Assembly (NCBI GenBank): GCA_051001135.1
Contig: JBPCNO010000069.1
Span: forward strand, 1 to 64,000
Direction: 5' to 3'
DNA length: 64,000 bases
Source of the DNA: CAWHMN01 sp051001135
GTDB lineage: Bacteria; Acidobacteriota; Terriglobia; Terriglobales; Acidobacteriaceae
Part shown: positions 26,582-35,684 of the stretch, piece after piece
Layout of the letters: every line of letters starts with the position of its first letter
How positions within the stretch are numbered: position 1 is the first letter of the stretch
Notes under the pieces: generated by a model
What the model was told of the DNA's origin: nothing
Database searches by the model: none
What the model saw: the letters and a program-made list of their open reading frames with translations, nothing else
Made by a program: the position numbers and the translations under genes

Positions 26582-27253
26582 TCAGCGAGCGTCGTTGCCG
26601 GGTTGTGGGTCGCTGGGGTGTAGCACACGAGGCTTCAATAACCGGCAGGGATTGCCAGCGGCGACCGTCCATTCGGGGATGTCTTTGATGACCACTGAAT
26701 TGGCTCCCACGACGCTTCCCTCGCCCACGGTGATCCCCGGCGCGATGAAGGCGCCGGACGCGATCCAGGCCTGAGATCCGATGGTGATGGGCAACGAGTA
26801 CAGCGGGAAATCGGTGCGGGTGTAGTCGTGACTGGACGAGCAGAGATACGCGCGCTGGGAGACGACGGCGTGCGCCCCGATACGCACGTGCGCGAGGTTG
26901 TAGATCTCGACCTTGTCGCCGATCACCGCGTAGTCACCCAGCTCGAGATTCCATGGCACATGCACCCGGACTCCGCCGCAGATCAGGACATGCTCGCCGA
27001 TCTTCGCTCCGAAGGCGCGCAGCAGGGCGACACGTAAACCGCTGAGCGCGCGCGGACGCAGCGGCAGAAAGGCGAGCTGGACGGATTCCCACAGCGCCCG
27101 CTTGAGCAGCACCGACGCTGTATGATTTTTGCGATAGGTCCCGAGATCGAGTTGCGGACGCTCGTGGGTCCGTTGCGGCGCCAGCTCTTCATCGAGCAGG
27201 GCCGCTCCCTCCCATTGCTGCAACTGCCGAAGCTCTTCGAGGCGATCTTTCAT
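26582..27253 (-). CDS. WcaF-like hexapeptide-repeat acetyltransferase
   Basis: A 223-aa protein; the start at 27253 (MKDRLEELRQLQ) was preferred over the longer frame to 27298. The C-terminal half forms a left-handed beta-helix with hexapeptide repeats: IGEHVLICGGVRVHVP, then LELGDYAVIGDKVEIYN, then ITIGSQAWIASGAFIAPG and ITVGEGSVVGANSVV. The catalytic His is in SSSHDYTRTDFPLY, as in colanic-acid WcaF-type O-acetyltransferases. The N-terminal 60 residues are charged and not part of the fold. It would add acetyl groups to the exopolysaccharide. Confidence 0.85.
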   Translation of the reverse strand: MKDRLEELRQLQQWEGAALLDEELAPQRTHERPQLDLGTYRKNHTASVLLKRALWESVQLAFLPLRPRALSGLRVALLRAFGAKIGEHVLICGGVRVHVPWNLELGDYAVIGDKVEIYNLAHVRIGAHAVVSQRAYLCSSSHDYTRTDFPLYSLPITIGSQAWIASGAFIAPGITVGEGSVVGANSVVIKDIPEWTVAAGNPCRLLKPRVLHPSDPQPGNDAR

Positions 27254-27310
27254 AGGTTCCGATTCTTGGATGCGCCCCAGGCCGCTGCCATGGCTCATCC
27301 TTAAGGTTGC

Positions 27311-28210
27311 TCAGTCTATGGTCTCTTTTGCCGGGTGGGCCCGGGATTCTGCCAGGATCTGCTGAAGATACAACCCGTATCCACTCTTGACCAGTGGCTC
27401 GGCCAATGCCTCCAACTGTCCGGCTGAGATGTAACCCATACGATAGGCGATCTCTTCCGGACAGGCTATCTTCAGTCCTTGCCGCTTTTCGAGCGTGGCA
27501 ATGAACATGGATGCATCGAGCATGGAGTCGTGCGTACCGGTATCGAGCCAGGCCATGCCTCGGCCCATCGATACCACCTTCAGCTTCCGCTGCTCCAGAT
27601 AGAGCCGGTTTAAATCAGTGATTTCCAGCTCTCCACGACGCGATGGCTTTAGAGACTTGGCGTATTCGACTACACGGCCATCGTAAAAATAGAGCCCGGT
27701 GACGGCATAGCGCGATTTTGGCCGCTCCGGCTTCTCTTCCAGGCTCATGGCGTCACCGTTGCGGTCGAACTCCACCACCCCGTAAGCCTCCGGGTTCTGC
27801 ACCGGATAGGCGAAGACCACCGCGCCCTCACGAGTGGCCGCGGCCTCCTGCACCATGGTACCCATCTCGTGCCCGTAGAAGATGTTATCTCCCAGCACCA
27901 GCGCACACGGCTCGTTTCGCGCGAATGTCCCGCCGATCAGGAACGCCTGGGCGAGTCCCTCGGGTTTCGGCTGCTCGGCGTAGCAGATCTCCAGTCCCCA
28001 GCGCCGGCCGTCGCCCAGCAGGTCGCGGAAGCGGGGCAGATCGACCGGAGTCGAGATGATGAGGATCTCGCGGATCCCCGCCAGCATCAGCGTGCTGAGC
28101 GGGAAGTAGATCATCGGCTTGTCATAGATGGGGACAAGCTGCTTGGAGACCGCGAGCGTGACTGGATAAAGACGCGAACCGGTGCCGCCGGCGAGGACGA
28201 TGCCTCTCAC
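27311..28210 (-). CDS. rfbA: Glucose-1-phosphate thymidylyltransferase
   Basis: A 299-aa enzyme making dTDP-glucose from dTTP and glucose 1-phosphate, the first step of dTDP-L-rhamnose synthesis. The nucleotidyltransferase signature GGTGSRLYPVTLAVSKQLVP is at residues 8-27, followed by DKPMIYFPLSTLMLAGIREI, the metal-binding VLGDNIFYG and the EEKPERPKSRYAVTGLYFYD core. The start codon overlaps the rfbB stop (4 bases), showing coupling within the rfbD-C-B-A transcription order. Confidence 0.95.
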   Translation of the reverse strand: MRGIVLAGGTGSRLYPVTLAVSKQLVPIYDKPMIYFPLSTLMLAGIREILIISTPVDLPRFRDLLGDGRRWGLEICYAEQPKPEGLAQAFLIGGTFARNEPCALVLGDNIFYGHEMGTMVQEAAATREGAVVFAYPVQNPEAYGVVEFDRNGDAMSLEEKPERPKSRYAVTGLYFYDGRVVEYAKSLKPSRRGELEITDLNRLYLEQRKLKVVSMGRGMAWLDTGTHDSMLDASMFIATLEKRQGLKIACPEEIAYRMGYISAGQLEALAEPLVKSGYGLYLQQILAESRAHPAKETID

Positions 28211-29292
28211 ATGGCCTCCCGGGCAGCGTAGTTAAGATCCATCCACTGGCGGTATGTGCCGCTGGTGATCGCCTCAGCCCAGTCCAGATGCTCCAGATAC
28301 CAGGCGACCGTCTTCCGAATCCCGGTGGCGAAGCTCTCGCGCGGCTGCCACCCCAGCTCGCGTTGCAGCTTGCTGCAGTTGATGGCATAGCGGCGGTCGT
28401 GGCCGGGGCGGTCCTTCACATAGGTGATGAGCTGACGATGCGGCCGGCCGGAAGGGTGAAGCTCGTCCATAATTTCGCAGATGGTGGAGACGACGTCGAT
28501 GTTCGACATCTCGTTCAGACCGCCCACGTTGTAGGTCTCGCCCACACGGCCGCCAGCCAGCACCGTCGCGATCGCCTCACAGTGGTCGCCGACGTAGAGC
28601 CAGTCGCGGACGTTGAGGCCATCCCCGTACACCGGTAGAGGTTTGCCGGCGAGAGCGTTCAGGATCATCAACGGGATCAGCTTCTCGGGAAACTGGAGCG
28701 GTCCGTAGTTGTTGGAGCAGTTGGTGGTAAGCGTGGGCAGCCCATAGGTGTGGTGATAGGCGCGCACCAGATGATCGCTGGCGGCCTTGGAGGCGGAGTA
28801 CGGACTGTTGGGGCTGTACCCGGTCGTCTCCTCGAAGGCGGGATCGGTCTTGCTCAACGAGCCGTAGACCTCGTCGGTAGAGACATGCAGGAAGCGGAAG
28901 CTCTCCCGGCTCTGGCCTTCGAGCGAGCGCCAGTAGCCAAGCGCCGCCTCCAGCAGGCGGAAGGTACCGACCACGTTGGTCAGCACGAAGTCTTCGGGGC
29001 CAAGGATGGAGCGGTCGACATGGCTCTCCGCCGCGAAATGCACCACCGCCTCCGGCTGGTGCTTGGTCAGTAACTGCGTCACCAGGGATCCATCCTCGAT
29101 ACCGCCATGCACGAACTGATGGCGGTCATCATCCTCGAGCGACAGCAGACTCTGCAGATTTCCGGCATAGGTCAGCTTATCCAGGTTGATGACGCGGTCC
29201 CTCGCGGCGACGCGCTGCAGCACGAAATTCGCACCGATAAACCCCGCGCCGCCCGTGACCAGGATGGTCCGGCTTAGGATGCTTCGTCCCAT
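28207..29292 (-). CDS. rfbB: dTDP-glucose 4,6-dehydratase
   Basis: A 361-aa NAD-dependent extended SDR and the second enzyme of dTDP-L-rhamnose synthesis. The start at 29292 (MGRSILSRTILVTGGAGFIG) was chosen instead of 29352, which adds 20 residues before the Rossmann motif. Visible are GGAGFIGANFV, HFAAESHVDRSI, the active-site STDEVYGSL, catalytic YSASKAASDH and the NCSNNYGPLQFPEKLIP block diagnostic for RmlB. The stop overlaps the rfbA start by four bases. Confidence 0.95.
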   Translation of the reverse strand: MGRSILSRTILVTGGAGFIGANFVLQRVAARDRVINLDKLTYAGNLQSLLSLEDDDRHQFVHGGIEDGSLVTQLLTKHQPEAVVHFAAESHVDRSILGPEDFVLTNVVGTFRLLEAALGYWRSLEGQSRESFRFLHVSTDEVYGSLSKTDPAFEETTGYSPNSPYSASKAASDHLVRAYHHTYGLPTLTTNCSNNYGPLQFPEKLIPLMILNALAGKPLPVYGDGLNVRDWLYVGDHCEAIATVLAGGRVGETYNVGGLNEMSNIDVVSTICEIMDELHPSGRPHRQLITYVKDRPGHDRRYAINCSKLQRELGWQPRESFATGIRKTVAWYLEHLDWAEAITSGTYRQWMDLNYAAREAM

Positions 29293-29367
29293 GCCCACAC
29301 TCGTTTCTGTTCTCGTTCGTCTGCTGAAAAGGGCAGAAGGTCGCGCCCGCAATCCGGCAATTTTATC

Positions 29368-29922
29368 TCAGGCAAAGACTTCAGCCTCCGCCAGCCGCTT
29401 GCCCCCCGCATCCTTGGCGGAGAGCGACGGACCGTTCTCAAGGGTTTCCAGATCGGGCCACTCGATGCCGATCTCCGGATCGTTCCAAAGCACGCTGCGT
29501 TCGCCTTGTGGGGCATAGAAATCCGTGGCCTTATAGAGCACTTCGGCGATGTCCGACAGCACCAGAAAGCCGTGCCCGAAACCCGCCGGGACCCACAGCA
29601 TGCGATGGTTCTCTTCGCTGAGCCGAACCCCCGCCCAGCGGCCGAACTGGGGCGACGAACGGCGGAGATCGACCGCGACATCGAATATCTCGCCGCGCAC
29701 GGCACGCACCAGCTTGCCCTGCGGCTGCACCAGTTGGTAGTGGATGCCGCGCAGCACGCCACGCTCTGACCGCGAGTGGTTGTCCTGCACGAAGGTGACC
29801 GGCAGGCCTAGCTCCGCGAAGGTCCGCTGGTTGTAGCTCTCCAGAAAGAAGCCGCGGCTATCGCGGAACACGCGCGGGTCGAGAATCTTCACGCCATCGA
29901 GAGTTGTACTGGTCATCTCCAC
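29368..29922 (-). CDS. rfbC: dTDP-4-dehydrorhamnose 3,5-epimerase
   Basis: A 184-aa cupin enzyme, the third step of dTDP-L-rhamnose synthesis. The start is a GTG at 29922 with AGGGAA about 9 bases upstream; an ATG at 29916 is the alternative. Seen are DPRVFRDSRGFFLESYNQ, FVQDNHSRSERGVLRGIHYQ with the catalytic His, EIFDVAVDLRRSSPQFGRW, and the LYKATDFYAPQGE segment with the catalytic Tyr. It begins 5 bases after rfbD. Confidence 0.95.
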   Translation of the reverse strand: MEMTSTTLDGVKILDPRVFRDSRGFFLESYNQRTFAELGLPVTFVQDNHSRSERGVLRGIHYQLVQPQGKLVRAVRGEIFDVAVDLRRSSPQFGRWAGVRLSEENHRMLWVPAGFGHGFLVLSDIAEVLYKATDFYAPQGERSVLWNDPEIGIEWPDLETLENGPSLSAKDAGGKRLAEAEVFA

Positions 29923-29927
29923 GGTGG

Positions 29928-30842
29928 TCAGTTCCCTTCCCTCATCGCCGTTTCGCGAACCCTGTTTTGTGCGGTTGCCGCCACGCCCGCTCGTTCGGCC
30001 AGCACCTCGGCCAACTGCTTCTGCCAGCCGGACAGACGAAAGCCAAAGGTGCGCTCGAACTTTTCGTGCGATAACACCGAGTACATCGGACGGCGCGCTG
30101 GAGTTAGATAGTCACTGGAGGCGATTGCCGTTACTTTAGGCTGCCGCGTCAGCCCGGATCCGGCAAAGATGGCGCGAGCGAAGCCGCACCACGTGGTCGC
30201 GCCGCCGGCCGTCAGGTGGTAGATGCCGGGAGCAAGCGCGGGACCTCCGGAGAGGACGCGCATGGTGGCCTCGGCGATCGCTTGAGCGGAGGTGGGCGCT
30301 CCCCGCTGATCGTCCACAATGCGCAGCTCCGGCCGCTCCGCTCCCAGGCGCAGCATGGATTTCAAAAAGTTACTGCCGTGATTGCTATAGACCCAGCTCG
30401 TGCGAAAGATCGCATAGCGTGCGTCGGTTGCGGCGATGCGCTGTTCGCCGGCGAGCTTGGAGGCTCCGTACACGTTCAGCGGCGTGGCGGGATCATCCTC
30501 CTGCCAGGGTGAGGTCTTCGAGCCATCGAAGACGTAATCCGTGGAGTAGTGCACCAGGGTCGCGCCGGTGGCGGCTGCCTCTTCCGCCATCATTGCAGGC
30601 GCGTCGGCGTTAATTGAGAAACATAGATCCCCATCGGTTTCAGCGCGGTCCACAGCGGTGTAAGCCGCGGCATTCACGATGACCTCCGGCGCTGTCTGGC
30701 GAATGGTGCGGCGAATGGCGGCGGCATCGGCGAGGTCGCACTGCTCCCGTCCTACGGCGATCATCTGGTCTGCCGCACGCAAGCCGAGCCCGCGAAATGC
30801 GGTGCCGACCTGCCCGTTGCTGCCGAAGAGAAGAATTCGCAT
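29928..30842 (-). CDS. rfbD: dTDP-4-dehydrorhamnose reductase
   Basis: A 304-aa SDR that completes dTDP-L-rhamnose. The ATG at 30842 (MRILLFGSNGQVG) was chosen; the longer frame relies on a TTG at 30854. The motifs are GSNGQVGTAF, VNAAAYTAVDRAE, STDYVFDG, catalytic YGASKLAGEQ and RTSWVYSNHGSNF. It is the first of the four rhamnose genes, about 100 bases downstream of the Wza-type gene. The order rfbD-C-B-A is the reverse of common enteric orders. Confidence 0.95.
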   Translation of the reverse strand: MRILLFGSNGQVGTAFRGLGLRAADQMIAVGREQCDLADAAAIRRTIRQTAPEVIVNAAAYTAVDRAETDGDLCFSINADAPAMMAEEAAATGATLVHYSTDYVFDGSKTSPWQEDDPATPLNVYGASKLAGEQRIAATDARYAIFRTSWVYSNHGSNFLKSMLRLGAERPELRIVDDQRGAPTSAQAIAEATMRVLSGGPALAPGIYHLTAGGATTWCGFARAIFAGSGLTRQPKVTAIASSDYLTPARRPMYSVLSHEKFERTFGFRLSGWQKQLAEVLAERAGVAATAQNRVRETAMREGN

Positions 30843-30948
30843 AAAGTCGTTCAATCCTGTGTATCAAATGCCCTGTGTCTGGTATCTACCGGCGGTAGTC
30901 GTGCCAGGCATCCCGCGGCGAGGCTGACAGCCATTCGCCGCAACCCCG

Positions 30949-32175
30949 CTACTGCGTGCTCAACTTGTAGAGCGCGAAAGCGGACGCAGCATTGATCGCA
31001 GTGTCGATGCCCCGTTGCGTGAACACCTTGCGCTGGCTGATGGGAACGAACAGAATGTCGCCGTCGGTCAGCAGCATGTCCGGGCCGCCGCCGTAGAGAA
31101 TCTTCTTCAGGTCCACCTTCAGCTCTTCGCGGCCGGTCTCGGAACGCCGGATCAGGCGCGCATCCGATAGCTTCGAGGTTTGCGTCGGCCCTCCCGCCAG
31201 GGCCACGGCCTCGAGCAGCGTCAGTCGATTATTGTGCTCCACCTGATATCCGCCTGGACGGTTCAAATCCCCTACCACGTACACGACGCCGGAGCGGGCT
31301 ACATAAATGGTGTCTCCCGGCAGAATGGCAATGTTTGCGGCGGCGATCGAAGCCGGCGTCTGGGGGCCCACATTGAGCTTGACCGTAATGATGTGCGACG
31401 GATCATTGCGATGGACGATGCTGACCGTCTTCGAAGCCGACTCACCAAGGCCGCCCGCCTGGGCGAGGATGTCCGTGAGATTACGCGGGCCGTTGAGCGG
31501 GAAGATACCGGAGCCGCGCACCTCCCCGGTGATAGTAACGCCCCGCACCGCGTACTCGGCCACGAAGACCGATACCTGCGGCTGCAGCAGGACCTGCTTC
31601 TCCTTGAACTTTGCGGCAATCCTTTCACTAGCTTCCACTGCCGTGAGCCCGGAGACCTGAAGCGAACCCACAAGGGGCAGAGTAATATTGCCTGAATTGC
31701 TGACGCGAAAGCGGCCGGAGAGCTCCGGGGTATCGAAGACCATCACGTCCAGAAGGTCTCCGTCGGCGATCTGCGGATTGGCGCTGGCCTGGGGGATATC
31801 CATGCCGGTGGCCAACTGCTGGCCGGTCGGATTGCCCATCGGATTGCTCAGGGGCAGACCGGCGCCGGGCTGTCCGAAGGAAGGATTGGCGCTCTGCGGC
31901 TGACCCACGCCTCCCTGACCCACGCCTCCCTGACCCACACTTTGGTTTACGCTTTGACCGACGCCCTGGCCCAGGGACGAATCGCCCGTCTGCCCGGAGG
32001 TGGGCGTCGAGCTTTGGCCGTAGCCTTGTCCGGTACTCTGCTGGCCGTAAAGGCCGCCGCCGAGGGGCGGAGTGGAGCCCTGCTGACCCATGGCTTGCGC
32101 TGCTGGCGGGATGGCCCCAGGCGTCAGAAGCAGGCAGGCTGCGAGCATCGCACGAAGATAGCGCTCGATCCTCAC
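30949..32175 (-). CDS. Wza-type polysaccharide export protein (Poly_export / SLBB)
   Basis: A 408-aa protein. The start is a GTG at 32175, one base after the stop of the tyrosine kinase gene; the in-frame ORF extends to 32322 but that part is antiparallel to real kinase coding sequence. After a hydrophobic signal (about residues 10-27) comes a long Gly/Gln/Ser-rich segment (about 28-130) with GQGGV repeats. Then follow the polysaccharide export domain (DGDLLDVMVFDTPELSGRF, LPLVGSLQVSGLT) and SLBB beta-grasp domains (VTITGEVRGSGIFPLNG, VYVVGDLNRPGGYQV). It should form the periplasmic/outer-membrane export channel working with the adjacent Wzc-like protein. Confidence 0.88.
   Translation of the reverse strand: MRIERYLRAMLAACLLLTPGAIPPAAQAMGQQGSTPPLGGGLYGQQSTGQGYGQSSTPTSGQTGDSSLGQGVGQSVNQSVGQGGVGQGGVGQPQSANPSFGQPGAGLPLSNPMGNPTGQQLATGMDIPQASANPQIADGDLLDVMVFDTPELSGRFRVSNSGNITLPLVGSLQVSGLTAVEASERIAAKFKEKQVLLQPQVSVFVAEYAVRGVTITGEVRGSGIFPLNGPRNLTDILAQAGGLGESASKTVSIVHRNDPSHIITVKLNVGPQTPASIAAANIAILPGDTIYVARSGVVYVVGDLNRPGGYQVEHNNRLTLLEAVALAGGPTQTSKLSDARLIRRSETGREELKVDLKKILYGGGPDMLLTDGDILFVPISQRKVFTQRGIDTAINAASAFALYKLSTQ
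31909..31941. repeat. 15-bp tandem repeat inside the export protein gene
   Basis: The unit CTGACCCACGCCTCC is present twice and followed by a partial third copy. In the gene frame it encodes GQGGV repeats in the Gly/Gln-rich linker, so copy-number change would be in frame. Confidence 0.7.
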
Positions 32176-32176
32176 T

Positions 32177-34426
32177 CTAATGTTTCGCCTCTTCAGGCTG
32201 TGCTTCGCCAGGCTGTGCCTCGCCCGTATAGCCGTAACCGTAGGTGTAGGGTCCGGTGTAGTTGTAGTAGCTGTCCCTGCGCAGATTGATATCGTTGACC
32301 ACCGCGCCGAGCAGGTGCGCATTGACGCGGCGCAGCAGTTCGCGGGTACGCAGCAGCGCCTTCTTGCGGGTGACCCCCGCGCGCACCACCAGCAGCACGG
32401 AATCTGCCCTGGCCGCGAGCGCCAGGGAGTCCGACACAGCCAGGACCGGCGCCGTGTCGATGATGACGCGGTCGAATTCCTCGGCCCAGTTACGCATCAT
32501 CTCGGCCATACGCTGGGAGGCCAGCAGCTCTGCCGGATTGGGCGGCACTACACCGGACGGCAGATAGGTGAGCGTCGGCAGCTCTTCGACCGGTTGCAGG
32601 TAGACGGAGTCGTCGCTCTGCCGGCTCAACAGGTTGGTCAGCCCCTGGGTGGGGCGCTTGATGCCGAACAGGAGATGCAGCGTGCTGCGGCGCAGGTCTG
32701 CATCCACAATGAGAACGCGCTCGCCGCGCTGCGCCAGCATCACCGCGATATTGGCGGAGAGCGTGGACTTGCCCTCGGACATGAAGGCGCTGGTCATCAC
32801 CAGTGTCTTCAGCGGATTGTCGATGGCGCTCAGCAGAATGGAGGAGCGCAGCGCGCGATAGGCCTCGGCCGTCGGCGACGCCGGTGCGGAGAGCGAGATG
32901 AGGCGGCCGCGCTCCTGTGAATCGTCCGCACTCGCCATACCGGCGGCGGTCTTCCTGACGGCCGACTGGAAGTGCGGGATGGCGCCGATCGAGAGCATGC
33001 CGGAGAAGGCTTCGACATCGTCGGTGGTGCGCAGCGTATCGTCGAGCGAGTCGAGAATAAAGGCCAGGATCAGTCCCAGCATGAGCCCCAATGCCCCGGC
33101 GACACCCATGTTCATGCGCGTATCCGGGGTGACCGGCGCGAGCGGCAGCATGGCTTCGTCGATCACGTTCACGGATGCGGTGTTGAGGCCGGAGGCCAGA
33201 TTGGACTCCTTCAGCTTCAACTGCAACTGGTCGTAAAGCGTGCGGCTGGACGCGGCATCCTGACGCAGCAGGGCATACTGCGCCGCGCTCTCGTTCAGCT
33301 TGTAGGCGCCCTGCATCTCGCCTTCGAGCTGATCCTGCAGCAGTTGCACGGTATGCGTGGAGGTCTGATACTCGTCTCGAATGCGCCGCTGCACATTGAG
33401 CATCTCGACGTTCACCTGCGCCTGAATGGCCGCCAACTCGTTCTTCAACTGACGCACCCGCGGATAACCCACGCCATACTTTGTCGTGAGCTGGTCGTAC
33501 TGCGCCTGGAGAGCCATCTGTTGGGAGTGCAGGGAGATCAACGTGCCGCTGGGCGCGACGGAGGCGACCAGGTCCGGATCGTTGGACTCGGCGATGCGCA
33601 ACTTTGCTTCGCGCACGATGCGTTCCGCCTGGGCGGCGGCGATCTGGCCGTTCTCCGTCCGCAGCCGGTCCACCGCGAGACTATCCGTCTGCGTACCACC
33701 GATGATGCTGTGCGCCTTCTGATAGTCGGCCAGACGCCCCTGCGCCTTGTCTGCGTCCCGGCGCAACTCTTCCATCTCGTTCGAGAGCCAGCGGGTGACG
33801 CGTCCGGTCCCCTGCATGTGATCGTCGAGGCTGCGCTCGAGATAGACTTCAACGATGGTGTTGACGACATCGCGCGCAACTTCAGGCGAAATGTCGCGGT
33901 AGGTGAGGCCGATGATGTCGGTGCCGGTCTCGACGCCGATTCTGAGCGAGCCGCGCACCTGGCCGATCATGCCCTCCAGCTCCGGAGCCGGAAACGCGTC
34001 CATCCCGGCATTGGCGGGCAGGTTGTCGAAGGCGTGCGGGAAAGGACCCTTATGCTGCTCCGCCAGGCGCTTGATGGTACCGAAGACCACCAGGTTGCTC
34101 TGCATCCTGACAACTTCAGTCGGCAGACGAACATCTTCCGATGACAGGCTCTGCTCGATCAGATCGCTCAAACCCATGTTGGTCTGCGACGGGTTGAGAT
34201 CGACGGTGGCGGTAGCCTCGTAGAGCCGTATCCGGCTACGGGAGTACATATAGCCCAGAACCAGCGCAACCACCAGCAGCCCCAGAATGAGCCACTTCCA
34301 TTTGAGGACGACCCGGCTCACATCGGACAGCGAGAGGCCGTCCTGCGCCGAGCGGGGCCCCAGCGGCGAGTCCGTTTCAATACTCAGAGGCGGCGAATAC
34401 TGCGAACCGTCAGCCATGTCCGGCAT
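32177..34426 (-). CDS. Wzc-like chain-length determinant / BY-kinase
   Basis: A 749-aa inner-membrane protein; the start at 34426 or 34417 is likely, with 34483 possible. Two membrane helices (about residues 45-62 and 435-457) flank a large periplasmic Wzz-type domain with coiled coils. The C-terminal cytoplasmic kinase has Walker A (SAFMSEGKSTLSANIAV), Walker A' (VLIVDADLRRS) and Walker B (RVIIDTAPVL) motifs. The end carries a tyrosine cluster (SYYNYTGPYTYGYGY), the autophosphorylation tail of bacterial tyrosine kinases. After the cluster come EAQP-type repeats. It controls polymer length and export together with the Wza-type protein directly downstream. Confidence 0.93.
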   Translation of the reverse strand: MPDMADGSQYSPPLSIETDSPLGPRSAQDGLSLSDVSRVVLKWKWLILGLLVVALVLGYMYSRSRIRLYEATATVDLNPSQTNMGLSDLIEQSLSSEDVRLPTEVVRMQSNLVVFGTIKRLAEQHKGPFPHAFDNLPANAGMDAFPAPELEGMIGQVRGSLRIGVETGTDIIGLTYRDISPEVARDVVNTIVEVYLERSLDDHMQGTGRVTRWLSNEMEELRRDADKAQGRLADYQKAHSIIGGTQTDSLAVDRLRTENGQIAAAQAERIVREAKLRIAESNDPDLVASVAPSGTLISLHSQQMALQAQYDQLTTKYGVGYPRVRQLKNELAAIQAQVNVEMLNVQRRIRDEYQTSTHTVQLLQDQLEGEMQGAYKLNESAAQYALLRQDAASSRTLYDQLQLKLKESNLASGLNTASVNVIDEAMLPLAPVTPDTRMNMGVAGALGLMLGLILAFILDSLDDTLRTTDDVEAFSGMLSIGAIPHFQSAVRKTAAGMASADDSQERGRLISLSAPASPTAEAYRALRSSILLSAIDNPLKTLVMTSAFMSEGKSTLSANIAVMLAQRGERVLIVDADLRRSTLHLLFGIKRPTQGLTNLLSRQSDDSVYLQPVEELPTLTYLPSGVVPPNPAELLASQRMAEMMRNWAEEFDRVIIDTAPVLAVSDSLALAARADSVLLVVRAGVTRKKALLRTRELLRRVNAHLLGAVVNDINLRRDSYYNYTGPYTYGYGYTGEAQPGEAQPEEAKH

Positions 34427-34812
34427 CCCACATCGATCCCGGGGTGCAGACACTCCTGTCGGCACGCTCCCGGCCACTTCCATACCTTATCGCCACGCGC
34501 ACCGCACTTCCACTGTTCCAATGGAAATGAAGCGCCGCCCGCTGCCCATACCACGCACGTGTCATGCCAGATGCACCTTCGATAACTGTGGGCCGTGTGG
34601 CGCGAAAGCGACCGGGTACCCGGGTGGAATGGATTGCTGTTGCTTCCGATACTACCCTACGCAGGAGCGGCCTCCAAGCGGGTGGTACCGTCCTCGCCAT
34701 GCTCTGCGGGCCATGCTCTCCGCAAGCTTCAAAGCGGGGTCCGCGAGCTTGCCGGCGGCGGTCGTGAGCCTTGAGAGGGAGAGAGCCGGCGCTGCGAGAT
34801 CTACAGCCTGCC
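34427..34812. other. Intergenic region upstream of the Wzc-like gene
   Basis: About 390 bases between the kinase gene and the repeat array at the end of the GT2 gene. Frames here are short and unconvincing. An 11-base near-palindrome TTCCAATGGAA lies at 34516-34526. The region probably holds a promoter for the minus-strand export operon, but no box is clear enough to name. Confidence 0.4.
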
Positions 34813-34866
34813 GTTCAGGAGGGCCTGTCCGGTCAGGAGGGCCGGTCCGGTCAGGAGGGCCGCCGC
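34813..34866. repeat. 18-bp tandem repeat spanning the GT2 stop codon
   Basis: Three adjacent 18-bp units of the type GGTCAGGAGGGCCGGTCC (34813, 34831, 34849). The third copy contains the last codons and the stop codon of the glycosyltransferase gene, so each extra copy brings a repeated RPS-stop-like segment downstream. Confidence 0.8.
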
Positions 34867-35684
34867 AGTCTCAGTTCTCTGGTCTTGAGCACGATCATGT
34901 ACTCGTAAAAGGATTGCAAAGTCGCGTAGGTCAGCCCCGAACGTCCATCCAGAAAAGCCCCGCGAACCACAACCATATAGAGCCACTTCAGCAGCGGCCG
35001 GCCGGGCAAGCGGTAGAAGAGCGCCTTCTGGTGCAATCGGCGTTCATGGAAGTCACGGCTGCGCAGGGCCAGCTTCAGTGAGGGCTGTTGCAGCCCGGTA
35101 CCGCTCGCAATCAACTCCGCTTCCATGGTGGAGTAGCGATTGTGCTTGCGCAGCCAGTGCGCGATGCCCTTCGAAAACGGGTAGTGGTCCAAAGCACCTT
35201 CCAGTTCTCCCACCGGCCCGGCAATCTCCAATACCTCGTTGATCTCCCGCGTATAGCGCGCCACCTCCGGGCGCACCAGACGGATATAGAAGGGAGAGAT
35301 CTGCGCATGGCGCAGCCAGGTGCCCCACAGATAATCACGACGGCGCACGCGATAGGCCGCGGAGGCGGGGTCATTCTCGGCCACAGCCCGCTCGATGGCA
35401 GCCGCCAGCGCCGGAGTCACGCGCTCGTCCGCATCCAGGAGCAGTACCCAGGGATGCCGGAAGCGCAGCTTGGCGAAGGCGGCATTGCGGTGGCTGGAGT
35501 AGTTATCGAAGGCACGTTGCGCCACATGCGCGCCCCAGTTCGTAGCAATTTCGACGGTACGGTCGCTGCTGTAGGAATCGAAGACATGCACATCGTCCGA
35601 CCAGAAGACCGACTCCAGACATCCGGGAAGATCCTGTTCTTCGTTCCGCGTCAAGATGAGGACCGAGGCTGTTGGCGTGTTCAT
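34851..35684 (-). CDS. Glycosyltransferase family 2 (WaaE/KdtX-like)
   Basis: A 277-aa GT-A enzyme. The N-terminus shows SVLILTRNEEQDLPGCLESV, DSYSSDRTVEIA, then the donor/metal site WVLLLDADERVTPAL. The central part has RRRDYLWGTWLRHAQISPFY, IRLVRP and the acceptor-side HYPFSKGIAHWLRKHNRYST. This pattern is that of the beta-1,4-glucosyltransferase-like WaaE family seen in lipopolysaccharide core and exopolysaccharide loci. The start overlaps the stop of the upstream GT1/GT4 gene by four bases. The C-terminus ends within a tandem repeat. Confidence 0.88.
   Translation of the reverse strand: MNTPTASVLILTRNEEQDLPGCLESVFWSDDVHVFDSYSSDRTVEIATNWGAHVAQRAFDNYSSHRNAAFAKLRFRHPWVLLLDADERVTPALAAAIERAVAENDPASAAYRVRRRDYLWGTWLRHAQISPFYIRLVRPEVARYTREINEVLEIAGPVGELEGALDHYPFSKGIAHWLRKHNRYSTMEAELIASGTGLQQPSLKLALRSRDFHERRLHQKALFYRLPGRPLLKWLYMVVVRGAFLDGRSGLTYATLQSFYEYMIVLKTRELRLRRPS

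Noticed and set aside
32972..34144. 390-codon plus-strand frame under the Wzc-like gene
   Set aside because: The minus strand has clear Walker motifs and two membrane helices; the plus-strand product is a compositional shadow.
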